Assembly (NCBI GenBank): GCA_009379845.1
Contig: WHSZ01000034.1
Span: 1 to 59,485 of the forward strand
Direction: 5' to 3'
From: Pseudonocardiaceae bacterium
Lineage (GTDB): Bacteria > Actinomycetota > Actinomycetes > Mycobacteriales > Pseudonocardiaceae
Length of the DNA stretch: 59,485 bases
Shown here: positions 50,447 to 59,485 of the stretch, piece after piece
How positions within the stretch are numbered: the stretch's first letter is position 1
Layout: each line of letters starts with the position of its first letter
Made by a program: the position numbers and the translations under genes
Notes under the pieces: generated by a model
The model's input: only the letters and a program-made list of their open reading frames with translations
What the model was told of the DNA's origin: nothing
The model's database searches: none

Positions 50447-52393
50447 ATGGCCACAGTGGACTCCGCCAGCACGGAAACTCGGCAGGTAGACGCCGAGGAA
50501 GCCCGCCAGACGGCCGAGGAAGCTCGAGAAACCAAGTGGGACCGGCCCAGTTTCGGCAAGGAGCTGTTCCTCGGGCGCCTTCGCCTCGATCTGATCGACC
50601 CGCTGCCGGGCAGCGATCCGAAATCGGAAGCCGAGGGCGAGGAGTTTATCGCCCGGTTGCGCGAGTTCTGCGAGACGAAGATCGACGGCCAGCTGATTGA
50701 GCGGGAGTCCAGGATTCCCGACGACGTGGTCAACGGCCTGAAGTCGCTCGGCGCTCTGGGTATCAAGATCCCGAAGGAGTACGGCGGGCTCGGTTTGCCC
50801 GCGGTGTACTACCACCGCGGGCTGATGCTGGTGAGCACGGTGAACCCCGCTCTGGGTGCGCTGCTGTCCGCCCACCAGTCGATCGGCGTGCCGCAGCCGG
50901 TCAAGATGTTCGGCACCGAGGAGCAGAAGAAGCAGTTCATGCCGCGCTGCGTCAACGAGATCACCGCGTTCCTGCTCACCGAGCCGGATGTGGGCAGCGA
51001 CCCTGCCCGGCTGGCCACCAGCGCGGTGCCGAGCGAGGACGGGAACAGCTACACGCTGAATGGCGTGAAACTGTGGACTACCAACGGGGTTTTCGCCGAT
51101 CTGGTTGTGGTGATGGCCAGGGTGCCCAAGTCCGAGGGCCGCAAGGGCGGCATCACCGCGTTCGTGGTGGACGCCGATTCGCCCGGGATCACCGTGGAGA
51201 ACCGGAACGCGTTCATGGGCCTGCGAGGTATCGAGAACGGCGTGACCCGCTTCCACGATGTCGTGGTGCCGGCCGAGAACCGGATCGGTAAGGAGGGCGA
51301 AGGGCTCAAGATCGCGCTCACCACGCTGAACACCGGCCGGCTCTCGTTGCCGGCGACCTGCGCGGCAGCCGCGAAGTGGTGCCTGAAGATCGCCCGCGAG
51401 TGGTCGGGGCAGCGCGTCCAGTGGGGTCAGCCGGTCGGTGCGCACGAGGCGATCGCCAGCAAGATCTCCTACATCGCGGCGACGGCGTTCGGGCTCGAGG
51501 CGGTGCTCGAAGTGTCCGGGCGGCTCGCCGACGCGGACCGGCACGACATCCGGATCGAGGCCGCGCTGGCCAAGCTGTACGGCTCGGAGCACGGCTGGCT
51601 GGTCGCCGACGAGCTGGTGCAGATTCGCGGCGGGCGCGGCTACGAGACGGCCGAATCGCTCGCCGCGCGCGGTGAGCGGGGCGTGCCGGCCGAGCAGGTG
51701 CTTCGCGACATGCGGATCAACCGGATCTTCGAGGGCTCGACGGAGATCATGCGGCTGCTCATCGCTCGCGAGGCGGTGGACACCCACCTGTCCGTAGCCG
51801 GTGACATCGTGGATCCCAAGGCGGACACCAAGCGCAAGGCCCGCGCGGCCGCGAAGGCAGGCGGCTTCTACGCGCGCTGGCTACCGAGCCTGGTCACCGG
51901 CAAGGGGCAGTTGCCAGGCGGCTTCGGCGACTACGGACCGCTGGCCGAGCACCTGCGGTTCGTCGAGCGGGCCAGCCGCAAGCTGGCGCGGCAAACCTTC
52001 TACGGCATGTCCCGGTGGCAGGCCAAGCTGGAACACCACCAGCTCTACCTCGGGCGGATCGTGGACATCGGCGCCGAGCTATTCGCGATCAGCGCGACCT
52101 GCGTGTACGCCAAGTCACTGCGGGACGAGCGGGGCGATTCGGCGATGGAGCTGGCGGACTCGTTCTGCCGGCAATCCCGCAAGCGAGTGGACGAGCTGTT
52201 CGAGCAGCTGTGGCACAACACCGACGCCGGGGACCGCTCGCTGGCCAAGAAGGTGCTGGACGGCGACTACACCTGGATGGAGGACGGCATCATCGATCCG
52301 TCCATCGAGGGTCCGTGGATCGGCGAGAACAACTCCGGCCCGTCGAAGCGCGAGAACCTGCGCCGCATCGTTCCGCCTGCCAACGGGCGGTGA
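50447..52393 (+). CDS. Acyl-CoA dehydrogenase family protein (648 aa)
   Basis: The flavin and substrate segments are present: AFLLTEPDVGSDPARLATSA, LWTTNGVFADLVVVMA, the C-terminal QIRGGRGYETAESL and INRIFEGSTEIMR, where the Glu of FEGSTEI lies at the catalytic-base position of many family members. At 648 residues it is longer than ordinary FadE proteins (about 380), with an extra C-terminal domain of the VLCAD type that may bind membrane or dimerise. It catalyses the first oxidation of acyl-CoA. It converges with the CFA synthase gene with one base between. Confidence 0.9.
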   Translation: MATVDSASTETRQVDAEEARQTAEEARETKWDRPSFGKELFLGRLRLDLIDPLPGSDPKSEAEGEEFIARLREFCETKIDGQLIERESRIPDDVVNGLKSLGALGIKIPKEYGGLGLPAVYYHRGLMLVSTVNPALGALLSAHQSIGVPQPVKMFGTEEQKKQFMPRCVNEITAFLLTEPDVGSDPARLATSAVPSEDGNSYTLNGVKLWTTNGVFADLVVVMARVPKSEGRKGGITAFVVDADSPGITVENRNAFMGLRGIENGVTRFHDVVVPAENRIGKEGEGLKIALTTLNTGRLSLPATCAAAAKWCLKIAREWSGQRVQWGQPVGAHEAIASKISYIAATAFGLEAVLEVSGRLADADRHDIRIEAALAKLYGSEHGWLVADELVQIRGGRGYETAESLAARGERGVPAEQVLRDMRINRIFEGSTEIMRLLIAREAVDTHLSVAGDIVDPKADTKRKARAAAKAGGFYARWLPSLVTGKGQLPGGFGDYGPLAEHLRFVERASRKLARQTFYGMSRWQAKLEHHQLYLGRIVDIGAELFAISATCVYAKSLRDERGDSAMELADSFCRQSRKRVDELFEQLWHNTDAGDRSLAKKVLDGDYTWMEDGIIDPSIEGPWIGENNSGPSKRENLRRIVPPANGR

Positions 52394-52394
52394 G

Positions 52395-53717
52395 CTAGAA
52401 CGACCGGATCCGCGGCATGCCGCTGCTACCCCGCGGGCCCGGTTTCACCGCGAGCACCTGGTTCACCCCGATCCGGCCGGCGGAGAAGGTGAGCGCGGAG
52501 GCGGCCATGTACAGCCGCCACACCCGCGCCCTGCCGGGGCTGGCCAGCCGCACCGCCTCGTCCCATCGGGCTTCCAGGTTCTCCACCCAGGCGCGCAGGG
52601 TCAGCGCGTAGTGCTCGCGCAGCGATTCGACGTCGCGCACCTCGAAACCGGCATCCTCGATGGCATTCACCATCACGCCGATCGGTTCCAGCTCGCCGTC
52701 CGGGAACACGTACCTGTCGATGAACGAGCTCTTCTCGTACTGGGCCCCCTTCGTGAACGGCCTCTTCTTGAGGGCGCCCAACTTGTCGGACGCGCGCTCC
52801 GGGCGCCGGGAAATGGCGTGGTTGAGCAGCCGTCCTTCCGGGCGCAGCAACGCGAACAGGTCGGCGGCGTAGGTCGGCAGCATGGACATGCCGACGTGCT
52901 CGGCCATGCCGATGCTGGCGATCGCGTCGTACGGCCCGTCGGTCACATCGCGGTAGTCCTCCACCCGGATCTCGACGAGATCGGCGAGCCCGTCCTCCTT
53001 CGCGCGCTCCCGCGCGAACTCCGCTTGCGCCTCGGACAGCGTCACGCCGACAGCCCGCACGCCGTATTTGTGGGCGGCGTGCAGCACAAAGCTGCCCCAG
53101 CCGCAGCCGACGTCGAGCACCCGCATTCCTTCGGTCAGCCCGAGTTTGCGGGCCACCAGGTCACACTTGGCGATTTGCGCTTCGTCCAGTGTGTAGCTTC
53201 GGCCCGGATCGGCCGCCCAGTACGCGCACGAGTACGTCATCGTGGAGCCGAGCACCAGCGCGTAGAAGTCGTTCCCCACGTTGTAGTGGTGCGCGATCGC
53301 GTCGGCGTCGCGGCGCAACGAGTGCAGCCGGCCGTGCAGCCGGACCTCCTCCGCGGGAGGTTTCGGGGGCGGTCCGATCGCGCCGAGTCGAAGGGCGGCC
53401 TTGAGCCCCGCGCGCTTCGTCGCCCAGTCGGTCGCCAGCGGCGCCCCTTCTTCCGGATGGACGACCCGGTCCAGCTGGGCAAGCCCGTCGTACAGGTCGC
53501 CTTCCGCGTCGATATCGCCGGACACGTAGGCGCGGGCGAGGCCCAGCTCGTTCGGCGCCCACAGCAACCGGCGAAGCGCCCGCCGGTTCCGCAGCGATAA
53601 CCGCAGCGGCGCGTCAGCCGGGCCGGCCTCGCTTCCGTCCCAGCAGCGCACTCGAATCGCGATCCCCGGCCCCAGTACCGCACACAGCACGGGATGCAGC
53701 ACATCCGCGGCACTCAT
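52395..53717 (-). CDS. cfa: Cyclopropane-fatty-acyl-phospholipid synthase (440 aa)
   Basis: The SAM-binding motif VLDVGCGWGSF is near residue 200, preceded by the CFAS-specific HHYNVGNDFYALVLGSTMTYSCAYW, and followed by SIGMAEHVG and the C-terminal FIDRYVFPDGELEP. The N-terminal 130 residues are the usual CFAS extension. It transfers a methylene to unsaturated phospholipid acyl chains. GGAGG lies seven bases before the ATG. It acts on the type of double bond the desaturase at 16152-17174 could make. Confidence 0.92.
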   Translation of the reverse strand: MSAADVLHPVLCAVLGPGIAIRVRCWDGSEAGPADAPLRLSLRNRRALRRLLWAPNELGLARAYVSGDIDAEGDLYDGLAQLDRVVHPEEGAPLATDWATKRAGLKAALRLGAIGPPPKPPAEEVRLHGRLHSLRRDADAIAHHYNVGNDFYALVLGSTMTYSCAYWAADPGRSYTLDEAQIAKCDLVARKLGLTEGMRVLDVGCGWGSFVLHAAHKYGVRAVGVTLSEAQAEFARERAKEDGLADLVEIRVEDYRDVTDGPYDAIASIGMAEHVGMSMLPTYAADLFALLRPEGRLLNHAISRRPERASDKLGALKKRPFTKGAQYEKSSFIDRYVFPDGELEPIGVMVNAIEDAGFEVRDVESLREHYALTLRAWVENLEARWDEAVRLASPGRARVWRLYMAASALTFSAGRIGVNQVLAVKPGPRGSSGMPRIRSF

Positions 53718-53887
53718 CGCGCAACCTCCACTGCTGCGCAGGAATTTGTACTTGTCGATTCTCAGACTAATCCTGCCCACCGACACCGGCCATCGCACAG
53801 CACCGGATCGGCTAGTGATCATCATTACGGTCTGGTATCGGACACACCACGTAACGGAGCATGCCTCGCCGGTGCGCATGCCGAGGA

Positions 53888-53915
53888 CTCCGGGTGCGAC
53901 GGCGCGCTCCCGGAG
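53888..53915 (-). terminator. GC-rich hairpin after tex
   Basis: CTCCGGG (53888-53894) and CCCGGAG (53909-53915) form a 7-bp stem with a 14-base loop directly after the tex stop codon. It has no T-run; a terminator role is likely from its place. Confidence 0.45.
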
Positions 53916-53916
53916 G

Positions 53917-56289
53917 CTAGCGCGGCTTGTCGAGACCGGCGCGGCGCAACGCGTCGGCCATCGCGCCGCCGCCCTGCTGGGCGCCGCCGGAACCGGAGTC
54001 ACGCTGGCGCTGCTTGCCACCCCGACCGCCGCCCTGGTTCGCACCGCCCTTCGCGGCACCCTTGCGTTCTCGACCTCCGGCACCCTTCGACGTCTGCTGG
54101 CCACCACCGGGCTCATCGTCCAACCGCAACGTCAGCCCGATCCGGTTCCGCGTCACGTCCACGTCGAGCACCTTGACCCGCACGATGTCGCCGGGTTTCA
54201 CGATCTCGCGCGGGTCGGACACGTAGTTCTTCGACATCGCCGAGATGTGCACCAGCCCGTCCTGGTGTACGCCGACGTCCACGAACGCGCCGAACGCCGC
54301 GACGTTGGTGACCACGCCTTCCAGCACCATCTCAGGCCGGAGATCGGCTATGGTCTGCACGCCTTCCGCGAAAGCCGCGGTCTGGAACTCCGGGCGCGGA
54401 TCCCGCCCTGGCTTCTCCAGTTCGGCGAGGATGTCGGTCACCGTGGGCAGTCCGAATTTCTCGTCAACGAACTGCCGCGGATCGAGCGCGCGCAACACCG
54501 AGCTCCTGCCGATCAACGTACCGAGCCCGAAGTCGGTGGAAGCCAGGATGCGGTGCACGACCGGGTACGCTTCCGGGTGCACGCTTGACGAGTCGAGCGG
54601 GTCGTCGCCGTCCGGGATGCGCAGGAAGCCCGCGCACTGCTCGAATGCCTTGGGCCCGAGTCGTGGCACCTCTTTCAGCGCTCCCCTTGATCGGAACCGC
54701 CCGCCCGCGTCCCGGTGCGCCACGATGTTCTCGGCGAGCCCTGCCCCGATCCCGGAGACTCTGGTGAGCAGCGGCACCGATGCGGTGTTCACGTCCACCC
54801 CGACCGCGTTGACGCAGTCCTCGACGACAGCGTCCAGCGAGCGGGACATCTTCACCTCGGACACGTCGTGCTGGTACTGGCCGACCCCGATCGACTTGGG
54901 GTCGATCTTCACGAGCTCGGCGAGCGGGTCCTGCAGCCGCCGCGCGATCGAGACCGCGCCGCGCAGCGAGACGTCCAGATCCGGCCACTCCTGCGAGGCG
55001 TACGCGGAAGCGGAGTACACCGAGGCGCCCGCCTCGGACACCATCACCTTGCGCAGCTTGGAGTTGTGCTTCACCAACTCCGCGGCCAGCTTGTCGGTCT
55101 CCCGCGACGCCGTGCCGTTGCCGATCGCGATCAGTTCCACGTCGTGTGCCATCACCAGCCGCGCCAACGTCGCCAGCGCCTCGTCCCAGCGGCCCTGCGG
55201 CTTGTGCGGGTAGATCGTCTCGGTCGCGACAACCTTGCCGGTCGCATCGGTCACCGCGACCTTCGTGCCGGTGCGGTACCCCGGGTCCAAGCCGATGGTC
55301 GCGCGGGTGCCAGCGGGCGCGGCGAGCAGCAGGTCCCGCAGGTTAGCGGCGAACACCCGCACCGCCTCGTCTTCGGCCTCCTGGCGCAACCGGCCGCGCA
55401 CGTCGATGCCGAGGTTCATCAGGATCCGCGTGCGCCAGGCCCAGCGAACGGCGTCGGTCAGCCAGCGATCCGCCGGCCTGCCCCGATCGGCGATCCCGAA
55501 CCGCTGCGCGATGCTGGCCTCGTAGCTGGTGGGTTCGCCATGCTCGGGCGGCTCCTCCGGCCGCACATCGAGTTCGAGAATCTCCTCCTTCTCGCCCCGG
55601 AACATCGCGAGGATCCGGTGTGAAGGGAGCTTCGTGAGCGGCTCGCTGAACTCGAAGTAGTCCGCGAACTTCGCGCCGTCGGTCTCCTTGCCTTCCCGCA
55701 CCCGGGAAACCAGCCGGCCGCGTACCCACATCCGCTCGCGCAGCTCACCGATCAGGTCGGCGTCCTCGGCGAACCGTTCAACCAGGATCGCCCGCGCGCC
55801 TTCCAGCGCCGCGGCCGCGTCGGCCACCCCGGCGTCGGCGTCCACGAACGCCGCGGCCTCGGACTGCGGATCGTGCCTCGGATCGTCCAGCAGCAGATCG
55901 GTCAACGGCTCGAGGCCCGCTTCCCGCGCGATCTGTGCCCTGGTGCGCCGTTTCGGTTTGTACGGCAGGTAGATGTCCTCCAGCCGCGCCTTCGAATCGG
56001 CCGCGTCGATGCGCCCTTCCAGCTCGTCGTCCAGCTTGCCCTGCTCGCGGATCGAGTTCAGGATCGCGGTGCGCCGTTCCTCCAGCTCCCGCAGGTAACG
56101 CAGCCGCTCCTCGAGCATGCGCAGCTGCGCGTCGTCAAGGGTTCCGGTGACTTCCTTGCGGTAGCGGGCGATGAACGGCACGGTCGAGCCGCCGTCAAGT
56201 AGCTCGACGGCCGCGGCCACCTGCCGCTGGCCAACGCCGAGTTCCTCGGCGATCCGCTGGTGCAGTGCTGTCTCCGTCGCGGTCGTCAC
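53917..56289 (-). CDS. tex: Tex family RNA-binding transcription accessory protein (790 aa)
   Basis: The N-terminal segment [19 protein letters not shown], the YqgF-like part [14 protein letters not shown], the helix-hairpin-helix [20 protein letters not shown] and a C-terminal S1 domain ([26 protein letters not shown]) appear in the order of Tex. After S1 there is a long Gly/Lys/Arg-rich tail. The GTG at 56289 begins [18 protein letters not shown], the typical start; GTG 56304 is an alternative. Tex binds nucleic acid and affects transcription and stress tolerance. Confidence 0.93.
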   Translation of the reverse strand: MTTATETALHQRIAEELGVGQRQVAAAVELLDGGSTVPFIARYRKEVTGTLDDAQLRMLEERLRYLRELEERRTAILNSIREQGKLDDELEGRIDAADSKARLEDIYLPYKPKRRTRAQIAREAGLEPLTDLLLDDPRHDPQSEAAAFVDADAGVADAAAALEGARAILVERFAEDADLIGELRERMWVRGRLVSRVREGKETDGAKFADYFEFSEPLTKLPSHRILAMFRGEKEEILELDVRPEEPPEHGEPTSYEASIAQRFGIADRGRPADRWLTDAVRWAWRTRILMNLGIDVRGRLRQEAEDEAVRVFAANLRDLLLAAPAGTRATIGLDPGYRTGTKVAVTDATGKVVATETIYPHKPQGRWDEALATLARLVMAHDVELIAIGNGTASRETDKLAAELVKHNSKLRKVMVSEAGASVYSASAYASQEWPDLDVSLRGAVSIARRLQDPLAELVKIDPKSIGVGQYQHDVSEVKMSRSLDAVVEDCVNAVGVDVNTASVPLLTRVSGIGAGLAENIVAHRDAGGRFRSRGALKEVPRLGPKAFEQCAGFLRIPDGDDPLDSSSVHPEAYPVVHRILASTDFGLGTLIGRSSVLRALDPRQFVDEKFGLPTVTDILAELEKPGRDPRPEFQTAAFAEGVQTIADLRPEMVLEGVVTNVAAFGAFVDVGVHQDGLVHISAMSKNYVSDPREIVKPGDIVRVKVLDVDVTRNRIGLTLRLDDEPGGGQQTSKGAGGRERKGAAKGGANQGGGRGGKQRQRDSGSGGAQQGGGAMADALRRAGLDKPR

Positions 56290-56335
56290 GGTTACCTGGT
56301 CCACCTTCTGGTCTCTCGGTAGGGGCCAGGAAAAA

Positions 56336-56563
56336 CTACCGGTTGCCCTGGCTCCCGTCGCCGGGCCCCGTGCCGCCGGACCCCGTACCGTCAGGCATAC
56401 CACCGCCAGGCATGCCACCACTTCGCATATCACCCTCGGTCACCGATTCCGCCGTGGCGTCGGCGACCACGTACTCGCCGTGCGGTGCCGGGGTGGTCCA
56501 GCGGGGCGGCGGCTGCTCCCCGCCCCAGATGGTGGGCTGTTCGCCGGCGTTCTGCTCGGCCAT
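56336..56563 (-). CDS. Small disordered hypothetical protein (75 aa)
   Basis: The protein is rich in Gly, Pro, Asp and Thr with a C-terminal run of GG-Met/Thr repeats and a Trp-Gly-Gly segment early on; it should be disordered. AGGAGG lies seven bases before the ATG, which is the main sign that it is expressed. It is 46 bases upstream of tex on the same strand. No family is recognised. Confidence 0.6.
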   Translation of the reverse strand: MAEQNAGEQPTIWGGEQPPPRWTTPAPHGEYVVADATAESVTEGDMRSGGMPGGGMPDGTGSGGTGPGDGSQGNR

Positions 56564-56717
56564 CGTTGTCCTCCTCGTATCGGCCTGATGCCCACGAGCC
56601 TCGCCGGGCCAGGCTGTGCCCGAGCTGTGCGCCGATTGAGGGACGGCTGTGTCTATCGCACAGCGGACCCACAGCTTTCCTCAGCGCCCGCACATCCCCG
56701 CGGACAACAATGACCGC

Positions 56718-57463
56718 ATGACAGCGCACACCGGCCCCGGCGACGGCGAGCGATCCGAGTTGCGCCGCCCCGATGGGCTACCGGTACACGTGCTGGTGGT
56801 GGACGACGAGTCCACCCTCACCGAACTGATGTCGATGGCGCTGCGGTTGGAAGGCTGGGAGATCCGCACCGCACAGGACGGTGCGACCGCGGTGCGGGTG
56901 GCCCGCGACTTCCGTCCCGACGTGGTGGTGCTGGACATCATGCTGCCGGACCTCAGCGGTTTGGAACTGATCAGCAAGATGCGCGCGGAGGAGCCCGCGC
57001 TGCCGGTGCTGTTCCTCACCGCGAAGATTCCGTCGAGGACCGGATCGCCGGGCTCACCGCCGGCGGCGACGACTACGTCACCAAACCCTTCAGTTTGGAG
57101 GAGGTGGTGCTGCGGCTGCGCGCGCTAATGCGCAGGACCGGCGTCACCGAAGCGACCGCTGGGGCGACCCTCGTTGTCGGCGACCTGACTCTGGATGAGG
57201 ACACCCGTGAGGTGCGCCGCACAGGTGAGGAGATCCAGCTCACCGCTACCGAGTTCGAGCTACTGCGCTTCCTGATGCGTAACCCACGTCGCGTGCTGAG
57301 CAAAGCCCAGATTCTCGATCGGGTGTGGAACTACGATTTCGGCGGCCAGGCGAACATTGTCGAGCTCTATATTTCCTATCTCCGCAAGAAGATCGACACG
57401 GGCCGGGAGCCGATGATCCACACCATGCGCGGCGCTGGTTATGTTCTCAAGCCGGCGGGCTAG
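56718..57463 (+). pseudogene. OmpR/PhoB-type response regulator with a one-base frameshift
   Basis: The receiver domain starts VHVLVVDDESTLTELM and has the phosphoacceptor in VVVLDIMLPDLSG. After VLFLTAK the frame breaks at about 57026: one G is missing from what should read GCGAAGGATTCC. The next frame continues DSVEDRIAGLTAGGDDYVTKP, with the conserved Lys, and gives a full winged-helix domain with TEFELLRFLMRNP and IHTMRGAGYVLKP. If the base is restored the gene encodes about 248 residues. The intact kinase follows by 10 bases. Confidence 0.82.
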
Positions 57464-57473
57464 CCACCGCCCC

Positions 57474-58928
57474 ATGCCGTTGCGCACCAAGCTCATCGCA
57501 TTGCTGGTCGCGCTGCTCGCCGTCATGTGCTTGATCATCGGTGGGATCACCGCGTTCGCGTTGCACCGGTTCCTGGTGCGGCAGCTGGATTCCCAGGTGC
57601 TCGACGCAGCGGAACGGGCCGCACGCTTCTCGCCGCCCCCGCAAGGCGAACGGCCACCCGGCGTGCGGGACCTGCCGCCACCCGACCCCCTGAAGGCGCC
57701 CGGCCAGGCGGCCGGCACGGTCAACGCCCGCATCGTGGACGGGCGCCTCGTCTTCGCGGCACGGCTCACCGATACGGGCGAGCGGCAGCAACTCAACGCC
57801 GAGCAGCGGAACACCATCAGCGAGCTGCCGGTAGACAGCAACCCGTACACCCGGTACCTCGGCGATTTCGGGGACTACCGGCTCATCGCCCGAACCACCG
57901 AGCGCGGTGATGTGGTGGTCACCGGGCTGTCGCTGGCTTCCGCGGACGAGACGGTTTTCACGATCGGCCTGATACTCGGCGGTGTGGCGCTCGCCGGGTT
58001 GCTCGCCGCCGGAGTTACGGGTGCCCTCGTGGTGCGCCGAACGCTGCGCCCGCTGGACAGGGTGGCCGCGACCGCGAGCCAGGTCGTCGAGCTGCCGCTT
58101 GATCGCGGCGAGGTGGCGCTCTCCGAGCGGGTGCCAGAATTGGACGCGAACCACAGCACCGAGGTCGGGCAGGTCGGGCACGCCCTCAACCGGATGCTCG
58201 GGCACGTCGGTAATGCACTGGAAGCCCGCCATGCCAGCGAGACTCGCGTTCGGCAGTTCGTCGCGGACGCCAGCCACGAACTGCGCACCCCGCTCGCGGC
58301 CATCCGCAGGTATGCCGAGTTGACCAGGCGGGGCCGGGACGCGATGCCGGACGATATCGCGTACGCGATGGGCAGGGTCGAGTCGGAAGCCGGGCGGATG
58401 ACCACGCTGGTGGAAGACCTACTGCTGCTCGCCCGGCTGGATTCCGGGCGTCCGCTGGAATCCGCCGACGTCGACCTGTCCAGACTGGTGGTCGACGCGG
58501 TCAACGACGCGCATATCGCGGCTGGCGAGCATCACTGGCAACTCGAGCTGCCGCCGGAGCCCGTGACCGTTCCTGGCGACGCCGAACGGCTGCACCAGGT
58601 GCTGGCGAACCTGCTGGCTAATGCCAGTGCCCACACGCCGCGCGGAACCACGGTCACCACCGCGCTTTCGGCGTCCGCGGACGGCAGCGTCGTGCTGACC
58701 GTGACCGACGACGGGCCCGGTATTCCCGGGGACGTGTTGCCGAACATCTTCGAACGCTTCGCGCGCGCGGACTCCTCCCGCTCCCGCACCGGCGGCAGCA
58801 CCGGCTTGGGATTGGCCATCGTGTCCGCGGTAGTAGCCGCGCACAATGGCAGCGTCGAGGTGTCCAGCCGCCCGGGACGAACCGAGTTCGCGGTGCGGTT
58901 ACCGGGCGCCGAGCCGGAATTCAGCTGA
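57474..58928 (+). CDS. Sensor histidine kinase (484 aa)
   Basis: Two membrane helices (about 7-30 and 163-185) enclose an extracytoplasmic sensor domain of about 130 residues. A HAMP segment (RRTLRPLDRVAATASQV) leads to the HisKA box ASHELRTPLAAIRRY with His268, and the HATPase domain keeps the N box (NLLANASAHTP), DDGPGIP and GGSTGLGLAIV. The layout resembles TcrY/PrrB-like actinobacterial kinases. The stimulus is unknown. Its cognate regulator directly upstream is frameshifted. Confidence 0.92.
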   Translation: MPLRTKLIALLVALLAVMCLIIGGITAFALHRFLVRQLDSQVLDAAERAARFSPPPQGERPPGVRDLPPPDPLKAPGQAAGTVNARIVDGRLVFAARLTDTGERQQLNAEQRNTISELPVDSNPYTRYLGDFGDYRLIARTTERGDVVVTGLSLASADETVFTIGLILGGVALAGLLAAGVTGALVVRRTLRPLDRVAATASQVVELPLDRGEVALSERVPELDANHSTEVGQVGHALNRMLGHVGNALEARHASETRVRQFVADASHELRTPLAAIRRYAELTRRGRDAMPDDIAYAMGRVESEAGRMTTLVEDLLLLARLDSGRPLESADVDLSRLVVDAVNDAHIAAGEHHWQLELPPEPVTVPGDAERLHQVLANLLANASAHTPRGTTVTTALSASADGSVVLTVTDDGPGIPGDVLPNIFERFARADSSRSRTGGSTGLGLAIVSAVVAAHNGSVEVSSRPGRTEFAVRLPGAEPEFS

Positions 58929-58974
58929 CGCACCGCCTACACTTGGCTCCGCGTTCGGGCAAGAACTCCGGAGT

Positions 58975-59190
58975 TCAAGAGCGAACGAAGGCGAGCCCTC
59001 TCGCCGCCAGCTCTTCCTCGAGAATCCGGATCGCCTTGGGGCCCACGCCATGGATCTTCAACAATTCCGCTGGCGTGACGCTCGTCAACTGCTCGTACCG
59101 CGTGTAGCCGTGAAGAGCCAGCTCGCGAGGAGCTACCTTGCCCATTCGCGACGGAAACTCCGTCGGTTCCACGGCATCGGGAGTCGACAT
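58975..59190 (-). CDS. Small helix-hairpin-helix protein (71 aa)
   Basis: The protein contains one clear helix-hairpin-helix unit: LTSVTPAELLKIHGVGPKAIRILEEEL, of the type found in DNA-binding and RNA polymerase alpha-like domains. An SRMGKVAPRELALHGYTRYEQL segment precedes it. At 71 residues it has no other domain. AGGAAGGGG lies upstream of the ATG. It may bind DNA without sequence preference; no partner is evident. Confidence 0.75.
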   Translation of the reverse strand: MSTPDAVEPTEFPSRMGKVAPRELALHGYTRYEQLTSVTPAELLKIHGVGPKAIRILEEELAARGLAFVRS

Positions 59191-59485
59191 CTCAGCCCCT
59201 TCCTGGCTGCCAGCCTGACGGCGTTGAATTCTACGAGCTGAAAGCTGGACCGGAAATGCGGCGCCACGCCGGCGCATTCAGGAGCAACTTTCTTGGTTGC
59301 ATGGCGCCAAAAGTGCGCACAGGTGCTAGCTGCCCGCGCCGGAGAGTTGGGTGTGGAGGGTGTTGGTGTGTCACGAACGTGGAGGGGAGTTGGTCTGTAG
59401 GTAGGACTTCCTGAAGTGGTGCTGCGTGGATGATGAAGGTTGGCCCTTCGGAGCCGCTCTGCGGGGAGAGGCTTCAAACCACCCA
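59191..59485. other. Window end, no gene seen
   Basis: These 295 bases are GC-rich but less so than coding sequence, and neither strand shows a protein-like frame with a ribosome site. They include G/T-rich stretches. Nothing further can be supported. Confidence 0.5.

Noticed and set aside
1..59485. tRNA, rRNA and CRISPR arrays
   Set aside because: No cloverleaf, rRNA-like or regularly spaced repeat segment was recognised. The only regular repeats are the transposon end sites.
59191..59485. A mobile-element edge or gene at the right end of the window
   Set aside because: The segment is somewhat unusual in composition but shows no terminal repeat, no transposase remnant and no protein-like frame.

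Overview
The window is GC-rich, about two thirds or more G+C. It reads as chromosome of a Pseudonocardiaceae-type actinomycete (Amycolatopsis / Saccharomonospora / Prauserella grade). This is inferred from the complete yrbE-mce lipid-import operon, a DprE2-like reductase, an LLM-class F420-type oxidoreductase, GAF-ANTAR regulators, frequent GTG starts and many 4-base ATGA/GTGA gene overlaps. No rRNA, tRNA or CRISPR array was seen.

Region 1 (1-9634) is a whole transposon of the Tn5053/Tn402/Tn7 (Mu-like DDE) superfamily. Its ends carry spaced GTCAC-N-TGTCAG sites and a shared CTGTGAGGCGTCA terminus. It encodes a DD35E transposase (TniA-like), an AAA+ partner (TniB-like), an unrecognised 543-residue protein in the usual TniQ slot, an HTH protein, a serine resolvase with a C-terminal Cys-rich extension beside a res-like site, and an ABC-type ATPase. 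Cargo at the other end is a radical SAM enzyme with a tandem Cys-x-Pro tail, a 56-residue charged protein and an APH-fold kinase. The element has cut a cytokinin-dehydrogenase-like FAD oxidoreductase gene; only its 3' part (9635-10665) is visible.

Region 2 (9635-18382) holds the FAD remnant, a coupled patatin-like phospholipase with inserted membrane helices, a DprE2-like SDR, a DUF6292-like protein, two GAF-ANTAR regulators, a front-end-type fatty acid desaturase and a cyclase-family hydrolase. Region 3 (18518-21991) is ion detoxification: a CopB-type P1B ATPase behind a CsoR-like palindrome, then a crcB-DUF190-crcB fluoride exporter operon. An AT-rich patch with two large inverted repeats precedes a PucR-type regulator (22189-23559).

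Region 4 (23629-33214, minus strand) is a full mce operon: yrbEA, yrbEB, mceA-F and two Mce-associated membrane proteins, almost all with overlapping ends. It is followed upstream by a DUF6801-like secreted protein, a second small secreted protein and a lytic transglycosylase. Region 5 (37702-45797) has a decayed HAD phosphatase, an S9 peptidase-SDR-LLM operon, ornithine aminotransferase, a ceramidase-like membrane protein, ZapE and a RibD-C reductase.

Region 6 (45917-59190) has an Asp23/Gls24 cluster in which two genes are frameshifted, a LigC-type ATP-dependent DNA ligase, a TAP-like secreted alpha/beta hydrolase, an acyl-CoA dehydrogenase, a cyclopropane-fatty-acid synthase, the Tex RNA-binding protein, an OmpR-type response regulator with a one-base frameshift beside its intact histidine kinase, and a small helix-hairpin-helix protein. 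Several single-base frame breaks between 37.7 and 57.1 kb may be real decay or sequence error.

The most unusual material is in the transposon: the protein replacing TniQ, the Cys-rich resolvase extension and the Cys-tailed radical SAM enzyme.
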